Of a DNA stretch of 64,000 nt, positions 45,750-54,715 are shown in pieces (position 1 is the stretch's first letter; each line of letters begins with the position of its first letter). Under the pieces are notes generated by a model, which was given only the letters and a program-made list of their open reading frames with translations, was not told where the DNA came from and ran no database searches. Source of the stretch: Arthrobacter sp. H-02-3. Lineage in GTDB: Bacteria; Actinomycetota; Actinomycetes; Actinomycetales; Micrococcaceae. The DNA lies in NCBI RefSeq assembly GCF_003097355.1, contig NZ_PYUI01000005.1, forward strand, positions 1 through 64,000. Reading direction: 5' to 3'. A program made the translations under genes and the position numbers.

Positions 45750-47056
45750 GCCTTCGCTTTCGACGCGGCCGGGTTGCCCGGCGTCGTCACCTGGATTTGA
45801 CCGCGGGCAGCCTTGCGGCCGATGTCGGTGCGGAACTGGCTGCCGTCCAGCTGGACGAGTTCGACGCCGTCGTACGCCCGTTCCCGGGCCTCCACGAGGT
45901 CGGTGCCCAGCGCCACAACGGCCAGGACGCGGCCGCCGGCGGAGACCACGCGGCCTTCCTCGTCCAGCTTCGTGCCGGCGTGGATGACGTGGACGCCGTC
46001 CAGCGCGTCAACCTTCTTCAGGCCCCGGATGCGGTCGCCCGTCCGCGGGGTGCCGGGGTAGTTCTCCGCGGCCACGACGACGGCGACGGCGGTGTCCTTG
46101 GACCAGCGCAGCGGCTGCACCTTGTCCAGTTCGCCCTTCGCGGCGGCCATGAGCAGCCCGCCGAGGGGTGTCTTGAGCCGGGCCAGGACGGCCTGGGTTT
46201 CGGGATCACCGAAGCGGACGTTGAATTCGATGACCCGCGTGCCGCGCGAGGTCAGTGCCAGGCCGACGAACAGGACGCCGACGAACGGCGTGCCGCGGTG
46301 GGCCATCTGGTTGACCGTGGGCTGGGCGACGCGGTCGATGACTTCCTGGACCAGGCCGTCGGGGGCCCATTCCAGAGGGGTGTACGCTCCCATGCCGCCG
46401 GTGTTGGGGCCTTCGTCGTTGTCGAAGATGCGCTTGAAATCCTGTGCCGGGGACAGGGCGACGGTGTTCCGGCCGTCGCAGAGGACGAACACGGAGACCT
46501 CGGGGCCGTCCAGGAACTCCTCGATGACCACGGTGCCGCCGGCGTCGAAGCAGCTCTGGGCGTGCGCCAGGGCCTCGTCGCGGTTGGAGGTGACCACAAC
46601 ACCCTTACCGGCGGCGAGCCCGTCATCCTTGACGACGTAGGGGGCGCCGAAGGTGTCGAGGGCGTCGGCGGCTTCCTCGGCATTGGAGGCCACACGGGCC
46701 ATCGCCGTGGGGACGCCGGCCTCGGCCATGACCTCCTTGGCGAAGGCTTTCGACGCTTCCAGCTGGGCAGCGGCCTTGCTGGGCCCGAAGACCGGGATGC
46801 CGGCGGCTCGGACGGCGTCGGACACTCCGGCGGCGAGCGGCGCCTCCGGACCGACCACCACCAGGTCCACGGTGAGCTTGACCGCGAGCGCGGCGACGGC
46901 GTCGGGATCGTTCGCGTCGATCGCATAGGTGGGGACGAGCGCGCTGATGCCGGCGTTGCCCGGGGCCGCGTGGACCTCGGACACGTTGGGGTCTGCAAGC
47001 AAGGATCGGACAATGGCGTGTTCGCGGCCGCCGGGGCCGATGACAAGTACCTTCAC
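45746..47056 (-). CDS. purD: Phosphoribosylamine-glycine ligase
   Basis: A 436-residue ATP-grasp enzyme (GAR synthetase) of the purine pathway. It starts MKVLVIGPGGREHAI and contains VVVGPEAPLAAG, VKDDGLAAGKGV, NTGGMGAYTP and EFNVRFGDPETQ. GTG 47056 has GGAG 5 nt upstream; a longer open frame upstream runs into the repeat array and is not part of the gene. purC follows, coupled by ATGA. Confidence 0.96.
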   Translation of the reverse strand: MKVLVIGPGGREHAIVRSLLADPNVSEVHAAPGNAGISALVPTYAIDANDPDAVAALAVKLTVDLVVVGPEAPLAAGVSDAVRAAGIPVFGPSKAAAQLEASKAFAKEVMAEAGVPTAMARVASNAEEAADALDTFGAPYVVKDDGLAAGKGVVVTSNRDEALAHAQSCFDAGGTVVIEEFLDGPEVSVFVLCDGRNTVALSPAQDFKRIFDNDEGPNTGGMGAYTPLEWAPDGLVQEVIDRVAQPTVNQMAHRGTPFVGVLFVGLALTSRGTRVIEFNVRFGDPETQAVLARLKTPLGGLLMAAAKGELDKVQPLRWSKDTAVAVVVAAENYPGTPRTGDRIRGLKKVDALDGVHVIHAGTKLDEEGRVVSAGGRVLAVVALGTDLVEARERAYDGVELVQLDGSQFRTDIGRKAARGQIQVTTPGNPAASKAKA

Positions 47057-47107
47057 AGTCTCCAAGGGTACGTGGTGGACCCCGCAGGCTCCTAAGCTGT
47101 GTCGGCC

Positions 47108-47775
47108 GCTGGACATGCTCAATCTTCCGCCCGGGAGATGCCCGGACATGCCCCGGCACCGCGTAATCCGTGGGACATGCCCAGTCCCGGCCGCAGCCAC
47201 TGGACACAATGCCACCATGTCCGCTCCCGGATACCAGGGCTGGACATGTCCCCCGGGCCAAGGAGCATGTCCAGTCCCCGGGACGCGGCCACGGAGCATG
47301 TCCATTCGCTGCCGAGGGGCGGCGGAGCGTGCCCTTCCGCCAGGCATGACATCACTCCTCGGCCCGCGATCTTGCCCGGAAACTCCCCCGGACATGCCCA
47401 CTCCCAGGGACGCGGCCAATGAGCATATCCATTCGCTGCCGAAGGGCCGCGGAAGATGCCCTTCCGCTAGCCAAGTGGCCGCGGTACATGCCCTTCCGCC
47501 AGGCACGACATCACTCCTCGGCCCGCGATCTTGCCCAGAAACTCCCCCGGACGTGCCCGGTCCTGGCCGCGGCCACTGGACATAATGCCGCCATGTCCGC
47601 TGCTGGATCCCGTGGCTGGACATGTCCTCCGGGCCAAGGAGCATGTCCATTCCCCGGCACGCGGCCCAGGAGCAGGTCCATTCCCCGGGACACGGCCACG
47701 GAGCATGTCCATTCGCTGCCGGGTGGCCGCGGAGCATGTCCTTTCGTCGGGTCGCCGGGGAGCATGTCCACTCGC
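47108..47775. repeat. Array 3 of GGACATG-type palindromic elements
   Basis: About twenty elements related to GGACATGTCC in both orientations (GGACATGCCC and GGAGCATGTCC forms) fill the divergent gap between purD and the molybdopterin oxidoreductase. Centres lie at about 47114, 47147, 47176, 47216, 47245, 47266, 47297, 47328, 47393, 47424, 47455, 47487, 47552, 47592, 47621, 47642, 47673, 47704, 47735 and 47763. Spacings are mostly 28-33, with 21, 40 and 65. Larger duplications with offsets of about 159 and 376 bp show how it grew. Confidence 0.8.
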
Positions 47776-47814
47776 TAGACAAATCCGGCGGCCCTGCGGC
47801 TACGAATGGCCTGT

Positions 47815-49404
47815 ATGACAACGCCCAGTATGAAGCCCAGCAAGCGGTCCCGCGGCGCCACAGCCCTGGCCGCGGTGGCCGGGGTGGCCGCCGCCGCCGT
47901 CGTCCTGTCCGTCGCGGAACTGATTGGTGCCTTCTTCACCACGCGGGCAACGCCCCTGATTGCCTTGGGCTCGACGTTCATCGACTTTACGCCGCTATGG
48001 ATGAAGAACTTTGCCGTTGAAACGTTCGGCACCAACGACAAGGCGGCGCTGTTCGTCGGCATGGGTGTCACGATCCTGCTCCTGGCGTGCGTGCTCGGCA
48101 TTGTGGCCTACCGGAAGTGGGCCTTGGGCGTGGCCGGGGTGCTGCTGATGGGCGCCGTGATCGTCGGGAGCGTGGTGACGCGGGCCAGTGTCAAACCGGT
48201 CGACGCCGTCCCGTCCCTGATCGGCACCGCGGCCGGGCTGGTGGTACTCCGGTTCCTGATCACGCGGCTGTGGCGGATGCAGAAATGGCCGGACCAGGCG
48301 GCCGACCTCGCAGCGAAGGAACCCGAGCGCCCGGCGACCACCCGGCGCGGATTCTTCGCCGCCGCCGGCATCACCGCGGCCGCCTCGGCCATTGCCGCCA
48401 CCGGCGGCCGGATGCTCAGCGCCGCCCGCAGTAACGTGGCGGCGGCGCGTGAGTCGCTGCAACTGCCCGCACCTGCCAAGGCCGCCGCCGCGGTCCCGGC
48501 CGGTGTGCAGTCCAAAGCCCCCGGCGTCACTCCGTGGCTGACCCCGAACAAGGATTTCTACCGAATCGACACGGCCCTCAGTGTGCCGGAAATCAACGCC
48601 CAGGACTGGGAGCTGCGCATCCACGGCCTCGTGGAACAGGAGGTCAGGCTCACCTTCCAGGACCTCCTCGACGCCCGGCTCATCGAATCCCATGTTTCCT
48701 TGACCTGCGTGTCCAACCCGGTCGGCGGCAACCTCGCCGGCAACGCCAAATGGCTGGGCATGCCCATCCGCGACGTCCTGAAGATGGCACGGCCCACGCA
48801 GGGCGCGGACATGGTGCTGTCCACGTCGGTTGACGGCTTCAGCGCCTCCACCCCTTTGGAGGTCCTCCAGGACGACCGCGACGCGATGCTGGCGATCGGC
48901 ATGAACGGCGAACCCCTCCCGCTCGAACACGGCTACCCGGTCCGGATGGTGGTCCCCGGGCTCTACGGCTTCGTCTCGGCCACCAAGTGGGTGGTCGACC
49001 TGGAAGTGACCCGGTTCGCCGACAACAAGGCGTACTGGACCCAGCGGGGCTGGTCCGAACGGGGCCCGATCAAAACCATGGCCCGGGTGGAAGTGCCCAA
49101 GTCCTTCGCCAAGGTCCCGGCCGGGAAAGTCGCGCTCGGGGGCACCGCATGGGCCCAGACCCGCGGCATCACCAAGGTCGAGGTGCAGATCGACAACGGT
49201 CCGTGGACCGAGGCTGTGCTCTCCGATGAGGCCTCGCTCATCACGTGGCGGCAGTGGTCCTTGGACTGGGATGCCACGCCCGGCCCGCACTACATCAAGG
49301 TCCGCGCCACGGACGGCACCGGCCAGGTGCAAACGGACAAGCGGGCGGATCCGGTGCCGGACGGCGCCTCCGGCTGGCAGTCGGTCATGGTGACCGTGGA
49401 ATAA
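47815..49404 (+). CDS. Membrane-anchored molybdopterin-dependent oxidoreductase (sulfite oxidase fold)
   Basis: A 529-residue protein. Several N-terminal transmembrane helices (about 15-155) precede an Arg-containing linker (TTRRGFFAAAGITAAAS, partly twin-arginine-like) and an extracytoplasmic sulfite-oxidase-type molybdenum domain. In that domain the cysteine of LTCVSNPVGGNLAGNAKW would ligate molybdenum, and YPVRMVVPGLYGF is conserved. A C-terminal Mo-co dimerisation domain follows (GGTAWAQTRGITKVEVQID). The substrate is unknown. No Shine-Dalgarno precedes ATG 47815; TACGAA lies 8 nt upstream, so a leaderless mRNA is possible. Confidence 0.87.
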   Translation: MTTPSMKPSKRSRGATALAAVAGVAAAAVVLSVAELIGAFFTTRATPLIALGSTFIDFTPLWMKNFAVETFGTNDKAALFVGMGVTILLLACVLGIVAYRKWALGVAGVLLMGAVIVGSVVTRASVKPVDAVPSLIGTAAGLVVLRFLITRLWRMQKWPDQAADLAAKEPERPATTRRGFFAAAGITAAASAIAATGGRMLSAARSNVAAARESLQLPAPAKAAAAVPAGVQSKAPGVTPWLTPNKDFYRIDTALSVPEINAQDWELRIHGLVEQEVRLTFQDLLDARLIESHVSLTCVSNPVGGNLAGNAKWLGMPIRDVLKMARPTQGADMVLSTSVDGFSASTPLEVLQDDRDAMLAIGMNGEPLPLEHGYPVRMVVPGLYGFVSATKWVVDLEVTRFADNKAYWTQRGWSERGPIKTMARVEVPKSFAKVPAGKVALGGTAWAQTRGITKVEVQIDNGPWTEAVLSDEASLITWRQWSLDWDATPGPHYIKVRATDGTGQVQTDKRADPVPDGASGWQSVMVTVE

Positions 49405-49440
49405 CCGGGGTATCCGCACCCGGCACCATACACTTGCTGC

Positions 49441-50457
49441 ATGGCTTTGAACCCGCATGCAACTTTCACAGTCGACTCCGCCGTCGAACTGGCAGTCATC
49501 GAACGCAGCGGCTTCGTGGAGTCCCGCCACATCGGTTCGGCTGTGGTGATGGCCGCGGACGGAACCGTGGTGATCGAGCTCGGCGATGTCACCGCCCCCA
49601 TCTTTGCCCGGTCCACGCTCAAGCCGCTGCAGGCCCTGGCCTCGATGCAGTCCGGCGTGCCTCTGCGGGGTGCCCAGGTGGCCATTGCGTGCGGCAGCCA
49701 CATCGGATCCCTTGACCACATGGATGTGGTGGAAGGCATGCTCAAGGCGGCCGGAGCCAAGGAAGACCAACTGCAGTGCCCGGCCGACTGGCCGCAGGAC
49801 GAGACGGCCCGGAACTGGCTCGTCCAGACCGAGCGCGGCAAGTCCAGGCTAGCCTTCAACTGCTCGGGCAAGCACGCGGCGTTCCTGTGGGCGTGCACGG
49901 AGAACGGGTGGGACAAAAACAGCTACCTCGAACCCAACCACCCGCTGCAGCAGCGCATCCGCTCCGTGATCGAGGAGTACTGCGGCGAACGCATTGCGCA
50001 TCTCGGGATCGACGGCTGCGGCGCGCCGGTGGCCGCCGTCTCCCTGACCGGTCTGGCCCGGGCCTACTCGAAGCTGGCCAAGGCTCCGGGCGACAAGAAC
50101 TCCAACGCGCGCGCCGCCACGATCGCCACCTCCATGCTGGACTACCCCTGGGCCGTCCAGGGCCGTGGACAGACCAACACAATCGTCATGGACGAACTCG
50201 GCATCCTGGCCAAGATCGGTGCCGAAGGGGTGCTGGTCATGGCCACCCGGCAGGGCGTCTCCGTCGCCATCAAGATGCTCGACGGCAACGTCCGGGCCAC
50301 GACCCTCGTCGGGCTGACCCTGCTGGCCGCCTCGGGTGCCGTCGAAATCCCCGAAGTTTCCAGCGTGCTGGACAAAGTAGTGGACCCCGTCCTGGGCGGC
50401 GGACGCCCCGTCGGCAAGATCCGGCTCGGCCGGGCCGTCGCGGCACTGCTGGACTGA
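49441..50457 (+). CDS. Asparaginase (type II-like, AnsA2/Rhizobium class)
   Basis: A 338-residue protein of the asparaginase family found in Rhizobium etli and actinobacteria, unrelated to E. coli AnsB. Landmarks are ESRHIGSAVV, IFARSTLKPLQALA, AIACGSHIG, FNCSGKHAAFL, GIDGCGAPVAAV and PWAVQGRGQTNT. It hydrolyses asparagine to aspartate and ammonia. The coding end (LLD, TGA) lies within a fourfold 14-bp tandem repeat. Confidence 0.87.
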   Translation: MALNPHATFTVDSAVELAVIERSGFVESRHIGSAVVMAADGTVVIELGDVTAPIFARSTLKPLQALASMQSGVPLRGAQVAIACGSHIGSLDHMDVVEGMLKAAGAKEDQLQCPADWPQDETARNWLVQTERGKSRLAFNCSGKHAAFLWACTENGWDKNSYLEPNHPLQQRIRSVIEEYCGERIAHLGIDGCGAPVAAVSLTGLARAYSKLAKAPGDKNSNARAATIATSMLDYPWAVQGRGQTNTIVMDELGILAKIGAEGVLVMATRQGVSVAIKMLDGNVRATTLVGLTLLAASGAVEIPEVSSVLDKVVDPVLGGGRPVGKIRLGRAVAALLD

Positions 50458-50500
50458 CACTGCTGGACTGACACTGCTGGACTGACACTGCTGGACTGGG
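50445..50500 (+). repeat. Four tandem 14-bp repeats across the asparaginase stop
   Basis: The unit ACTGCTGGACTGAC occurs at 50445, 50459, 50473 and 50487 (the last with two changes at its end). The first copy encodes the final residues and stop codon. Extra copies are in the 3' untranslated region, consistent with replication slippage. Confidence 0.9.
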
Positions 50501-50656
50501 ACGTCCGCTCCGGTCCGAGGCAGCCCGGCTGCCCGGCGGCCGGTCACGGCCGATCACGGCCGATCACGGACCTTCCGGACCGGCTCTGTCGGTGGCATAG
50601 GCTGGTGGGAGGCCGCCGGGCGGCGGCCGTGACATCGCCAGGCTGGAGGCAGGAAC

Positions 50657-51076
50657 GTGGCCGTATCGCGCCGACGCATCGCCGTGGACGAGGGCCGCGC
50701 GGCGCTCGCCGCATGGCAGGACGCCACCCCGGCACTGCCGGGAGCCACACTGCCGGGAGCCACAGTGCCGGGAAGCGGGGCCGCCGGCACCGTCCCGCGC
50801 AGCACAATCGCGACGGCGGTGCGCTACTCGCTGGAGGAGGTCACCGCCCGGGCACCCGGCAACTCCGTGGAAGTGCGCGTCCCGCCGTTCGGCGTCACGC
50901 AATGCGTGGAGGGCCCGCGGCACACGCGCGGCACTCCCCCGAACGTCATCGAGTGCGACGCCGCCACCTGGCTGGCGATGGTCAGCGGGCAGCTGAGCTG
51001 GGCGGATGCCGTCGCGGCCGGCAAGGTTGCCGCCTCGGGACTGCGCGCGGACCTCTCGGCGCTCCTGCCCCTCTAG
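50657..51076 (+). CDS. Sterol carrier family (SCP2-like) protein
   Basis: A 139-residue protein matching the actinobacterial sterol carrier family: [71 protein letters not shown] micro-repeat (LPGAT twice, then VPG) sits at residues 26-38. GTG 50657 is used, with AGGCAGGAAC before it. The ligand is unknown. Confidence 0.8.
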   Translation: MAVSRRRIAVDEGRAALAAWQDATPALPGATLPGATVPGSGAAGTVPRSTIATAVRYSLEEVTARAPGNSVEVRVPPFGVTQCVEGPRHTRGTPPNVIECDAATWLAMVSGQLSWADAVAAGKVAASGLRADLSALLPL

Positions 51077-51093
51077 GGCATGGACAACACGCC

Positions 51094-51717
51094 CTAGCCT
51101 TCCTGGTTGCGGGCCGCCATATCGCCGACGCCAGGCGTGCCACCGGCGAGCGCGTAGCGCTGCAGCACCGCACCCTTCGGTGAGGCGACGACCGGCTCGA
51201 TGAGTGTGAGGTTCGTCGGAACGACCCCGTCGGCGAAGACCTTCTTTCCACGGCCGAGGAGGATCGGATACACCCAGAGCGTGAGCCGATCGAAGAGCCG
51301 CTCGGCGAACAGGGTCTGCACGAAGTCAAGACTGCCGATGACGTGGATGTTGGCGTGCCGGTCGCGCAGTTCGCGTACGGCGGCGACGACATCAGGACCG
51401 AGCAGGGCGGAGTCGGCCCACTCGAGAGTCGGCGTCTGGCGCGAGGCCACGTACTTCGGAAGGCGGTTGAACAGCCGCGCGATGCTCCCGTCCGCGTGCG
51501 GCCAGTACGCGGCGAAAATGTCGTAGGTTCTGCGCCCCAGCAGCAGCGCGTCCATCCCCGCCATCCCGGATTCGACCTGCTCGCCGACGACCTCGTCCAA
51601 GAGAGGCGCTTGCCAGCCGCCAAACGCGAAACCGCCGTCGGCGTCCTCGTCCGGGCCGCCGGGTGCCTGCGCGACGCCGTCGAGTGTGGTGAAAAGGTCG
51701 ATATGGATGAGTCCCAT
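51094..51717 (-). CDS. Dihydrofolate reductase-family protein (RibD C-terminal type)
   Basis: A 207-residue protein of the RibD C-terminal/DHFR-like fold: GLIHIDLFTTLDGVAQAPGG, LLGRRTYDIFAAYWP, NIHVIGSLDFVQTL and LWVYPILLGRGKKVF. These proteins are probable NADPH-dependent reductases with unknown substrates. ATG 51717 has GGAG 6 nt upstream. Confidence 0.85.
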   Translation of the reverse strand: MGLIHIDLFTTLDGVAQAPGGPDEDADGGFAFGGWQAPLLDEVVGEQVESGMAGMDALLLGRRTYDIFAAYWPHADGSIARLFNRLPKYVASRQTPTLEWADSALLGPDVVAAVRELRDRHANIHVIGSLDFVQTLFAERLFDRLTLWVYPILLGRGKKVFADGVVPTNLTLIEPVVASPKGAVLQRYALAGGTPGVGDMAARNQEG

Positions 51718-51844
51718 GCCGGGCTCCTTCTCTGTCGCCCGTCGTCGCCCCGGCGACGGGATCACTTCGAGGCTGTCACAGGATCCCACTGCGAAGCAAC
51801 AGGTATCGACGGCTCGACACGAGTCCCGCTGTGCATCCGGCCCC

Positions 51845-52606
51845 TCAGCCCCGGCCGATGAACGGCATGCCGGCGGCCGTGACCACGAGGGACCCCACAT
51901 TGGCCGACGCCGGCATCCCGGCCATGAGCAGCACGGCCCGGGCGGCGTCCTGCACCGGAAATGTCGGCTCGGCCCTGCGGCTGCCGTCGGCTTGCACGGC
52001 CCCGGAGCCCACTCCGATCTCGTCCATGAGATCCGTGGCCGCATTGCCGATATCGATTTGTCCGCAGGTGATGCCGAACCCGCGCCCGTCGAGCTCAATG
52101 CTCTTGGTGAGCCCGGTAATCGCGTGCTTGGTCACCGTGTAGGCCACGGTCTTGGGCCGGGGCGAATGGGCCGCGATGGAGCCGTTATTGATGATCCGGC
52201 CGCCCTGGGGCGACTGGGCCTTCATGGCACGGACGGCGGCGGCGGCGCAGAGGAGGGATCCCGTGAGGTTTACCGCTACGGTCGCGTTCCAGTCCGCCAC
52301 CGTAATCTCGTCCACCGAGGCGGCGGGGCCGAACACGCCGGCGTTGTTGAACAGCACGTCCACCCGCTCCCACTGCTCCAGTGCCGCGGCGAAGAGCCGT
52401 TCGACGTCGGCGGGGACGGTGACATCGCACGGTACCGCGAGCGCCTGGCGGTGGCCGGCCGCGGTCTCCAGCAGTGGCTCTTCCCGCCGGCCTGCGAGGA
52501 CCACCCGGTAGCCCTCGGCCAGCATGAGCCGGGCCACCGCCCGGCCGATGCCGGATCCTGCTCCGGTGACGACGGCAACCCGTCCGGGGGTGTGGTGCTG
52601 GCTCAT
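51845..52606 (-). CDS. Short-chain dehydrogenase/reductase
   Basis: A 253-residue classical SDR. The cofactor motif is TGAGSGIG, with Arg residues after the second strand (AGRREEP) favouring NADP(H). NNAG is present, the catalytic Ser is in NNGSIAAHS, and YTVTK carries the Tyr and Lys. The substrate is unknown. Confidence 0.9.
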   Translation of the reverse strand: MSQHHTPGRVAVVTGAGSGIGRAVARLMLAEGYRVVLAGRREEPLLETAAGHRQALAVPCDVTVPADVERLFAAALEQWERVDVLFNNAGVFGPAASVDEITVADWNATVAVNLTGSLLCAAAAVRAMKAQSPQGGRIINNGSIAAHSPRPKTVAYTVTKHAITGLTKSIELDGRGFGITCGQIDIGNAATDLMDEIGVGSGAVQADGSRRAEPTFPVQDAARAVLLMAGMPASANVGSLVVTAAGMPFIGRG

Positions 52607-52738
52607 GGGGGTCCTCCTCGACTGGTGCGCGCGTGCGCCGTTGCCCGGCCAGCCTACCGCCGAGAGGGCCGGTCACGGCAGTGTTGCGCGCCCCGGCTGC
52701 CGCGAACTGCCCCCTCATGAGGTCGGGCGGACGCGGCC

Positions 52739-53086
52739 CTAACGGGAGTCGTCGTCGCGGTCCCTGATCTGCCCGTTGCCGATCCGCCCGTCCCGGATCT
52801 GTCGCCCCGCGCGGTAGCCGGACCAGAACGCCAGGACCAGCAGGCCGGCGCCGATCAGGGCAACGCCGGTCCAGGTCTCGGCGCCCATGAAGACCAGCCC
52901 CTGCGGCACGACGGGCCGGGCGGCCAGCGGGGCATAGGCGAACCAGCCGAAGTCTTCCTGCGGCACCGGCCGGGCCAGCAGGACCAGGCCCGCGAGCAGC
53001 ATCGCCAGGGCAACGAGCGGCACCGCCAGACGGCCCAGCAGACGCGTTCCGGCAGGGCCGGCGTCCCGATTCCCCCGCGGATCCAT
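52739..53086 (-). CDS. Small membrane protein, hypothetical
   Basis: A 115-residue protein with two transmembrane helices (about 17-39 and 71-92), a Pro-rich outside loop, and a charged C-terminal tail with repeated I(G/R)DG/NGQIRD units. It resembles small uncharacterised Arthrobacter membrane proteins by composition only. It is divergent from the CHAD gene. Confidence 0.65.
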   Translation of the reverse strand: MDPRGNRDAGPAGTRLLGRLAVPLVALAMLLAGLVLLARPVPQEDFGWFAYAPLAARPVVPQGLVFMGAETWTGVALIGAGLLVLAFWSGYRAGRQIRDGRIGNGQIRDRDDDSR

Positions 53087-53149
53087 GGCCCTACTGTAAC
53101 CGGTACGAAGGGCTCTGTCCGGGCACCGGGGAAGTCAGTACAGTAAAGC

Positions 53150-54067
53150 ATGGCGACCACCACGGGGGATGTTCTGCAGGCCTATCTGGGACAACAACTG
53201 GGCGAGCTGCGCCGACACGGCCCCGGCGCCAGGGCCGGACAGGCGGAAGCCATCCACCAGATGCGCGTCGCGGCCCGGCGGCTCCGTTCGCTGCTGGCCA
53301 CGGGACGAACCCTCTTTGCCGCCGGCGCCGCTGATGACATCCGCACCGAGCTCCAGTGGATCTCCGGGGTGCTCGGCGCCGCCCGGGACCCGACGGTGGT
53401 CCAGGACCGGCTCAGGGAACTGCTCGCCGAAGAGCCTCCGGGGCTGGTTATTGGTCCGGCGGCCGAACGGATCGACGAAACTTTGGATGCCTCCGCCGCC
53501 GCGGGCATGGAAAATGTGATCGTGGCCCTCGACGGCGAACGCTACGCCCTCCTGCTCGGCCGGCTGGCGGAGTTTGTCACCGCCGTCCCGCTGACCGCCA
53601 AGGCCTCCCGGCCTCCGCATAAGACTGTGCGGAAGCTCGTGGCCAAGGATGAGGCACGGCTCAGGCGCTCGGTGGACGGGTTGGCTCCGCGGGCCGGCGG
53701 CGGACCGGGTACCCCTTCCGACGCTGAAGCCGCGTCCCGGGATGAAGGTCTGCACGAGGTCCGCAAATCGGCCAAACGTCTGCGCTATGCCGCCGAGTTC
53801 GCCGCTACCGTGGCCGGGAAAGGGGACGCGAAATGGCTTTCCCGGACGGCCCTGGCGGCGCGGCACATTCAAACCGCGTTGGGCCTGCACCAGGACAGCG
53901 TGGTGGCACAGACCCTGCTGAGTGAACTCGGACGGCGTGCCGCGGGCAGCGGCGAACCCGGGTTCACCTTCGGGCGGCTGCACGCCCGCGAGGGCCAGTT
54001 GGCCGCCCAAGCCGAGGCGGACTTCGCTAGGGCCTGGAAGAAGTTCCCCGGGCCACGGGACCGGTAG
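53150..54067 (+). CDS. CHAD domain protein
   Basis: A 305-residue protein consisting of one CHAD domain: two helical halves with conserved IHQMRVAARRLRS and LHEVRKSAKRLRYAAEF, whose His/Arg/Lys residues bind inorganic polyphosphate in characterised members. There is no linked CYTH domain. It probably acts on or senses polyphosphate. ATG 53150 has no strong ribosome-binding site. Confidence 0.88.
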   Translation: MATTTGDVLQAYLGQQLGELRRHGPGARAGQAEAIHQMRVAARRLRSLLATGRTLFAAGAADDIRTELQWISGVLGAARDPTVVQDRLRELLAEEPPGLVIGPAAERIDETLDASAAAGMENVIVALDGERYALLLGRLAEFVTAVPLTAKASRPPHKTVRKLVAKDEARLRRSVDGLAPRAGGGPGTPSDAEAASRDEGLHEVRKSAKRLRYAAEFAATVAGKGDAKWLSRTALAARHIQTALGLHQDSVVAQTLLSELGRRAAGSGEPGFTFGRLHAREGQLAAQAEADFARAWKKFPGPRDR

Positions 54068-54149
54068 CCGGGCTGCGCGGCAATCGGATCAGCGCGGCCC
54101 CATCCGTTCAGCGCCTCATCCGTTCAGCGCCCCATCCGTTCAGCGCCGA

Positions 54150-54458
54150 TCAGTGGCGGGCACGCGTCCTCTTCCCGGCCGCCAGCGAGCCACCGGTCGC
54201 GGGCGCTGAGCGCCCTGCCGTGCCGAGGGCCCGCCGGATCACCCGCGGCGTCGAGCCGTGCCGGGCGGCCGGGGCATCGGAACTGCGGTCCCGGATCAGG
54301 CCGGTTCCTGCGATCTCCCGCGCCTGGGCGACGCCGGCCACCGCCGCCCTCTTGCTGGGAAAGGTGATGGAGACCGCCATCAGTTCGCCCGCACCGTCCA
54401 ACATCCGAATGCGGTAGCCGCCCTCGGGCGCGTCCACGAGCTCGAAATATCCCGCCAT
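54150..54458 (-). CDS. DUF1508 (YegP-like) protein, second copy
   Basis: A 102-residue protein with one DUF1508 unit (YFELVDAPEGGYRIRMLDGAG, then KRAAVAGVAQAREIAGTGLI) and a basic Ala/Gly/Arg tail. ATG 54458 has GAGGAG 7 nt upstream. It is paralogous to 24115-24372. The function is unknown. Confidence 0.8.
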   Translation of the reverse strand: MAGYFELVDAPEGGYRIRMLDGAGELMAVSITFPSKRAAVAGVAQAREIAGTGLIRDRSSDAPAARHGSTPRVIRRALGTAGRSAPATGGSLAAGKRTRARH

Positions 54459-54715
54459 TGCACACTCCTCGTTCCATGTATCCCCCGCCATATCCCGTGC
54501 CGGGATATTAGTAAGTATACTTACTTGACGGCCGGGCGAAAGCCCCGAAGGCTTCGCCGGCTGCACGCCCGGACGGGCGCCGGAACGCCGCCGGGCCGGC
54601 GCTTGGCATGCTCAGGCGCCCGCCGTGGGCACAATTCCCTTGAGGCACAATTAACGTCGGGCACAGTTCAGGGGCGCGGTTGACGGACGCCGATTAAGCG
54701 CGTGTCAGCGGCGGA

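Noticed and set aside
33060..47775. Match of GGACATGCCC/GGGCATGTCC to the p53 half-site RRRCATGYYY
   Set aside because: p53 is a metazoan protein. The resemblance comes from any palindrome centred on CATG with purine/pyrimidine arms.
47057..47821. N-terminal extension of purD by about 255 residues
   Set aside because: The extra sequence is translated repeat array; the normal PurD start with its ribosome-binding site is GTG 47056.
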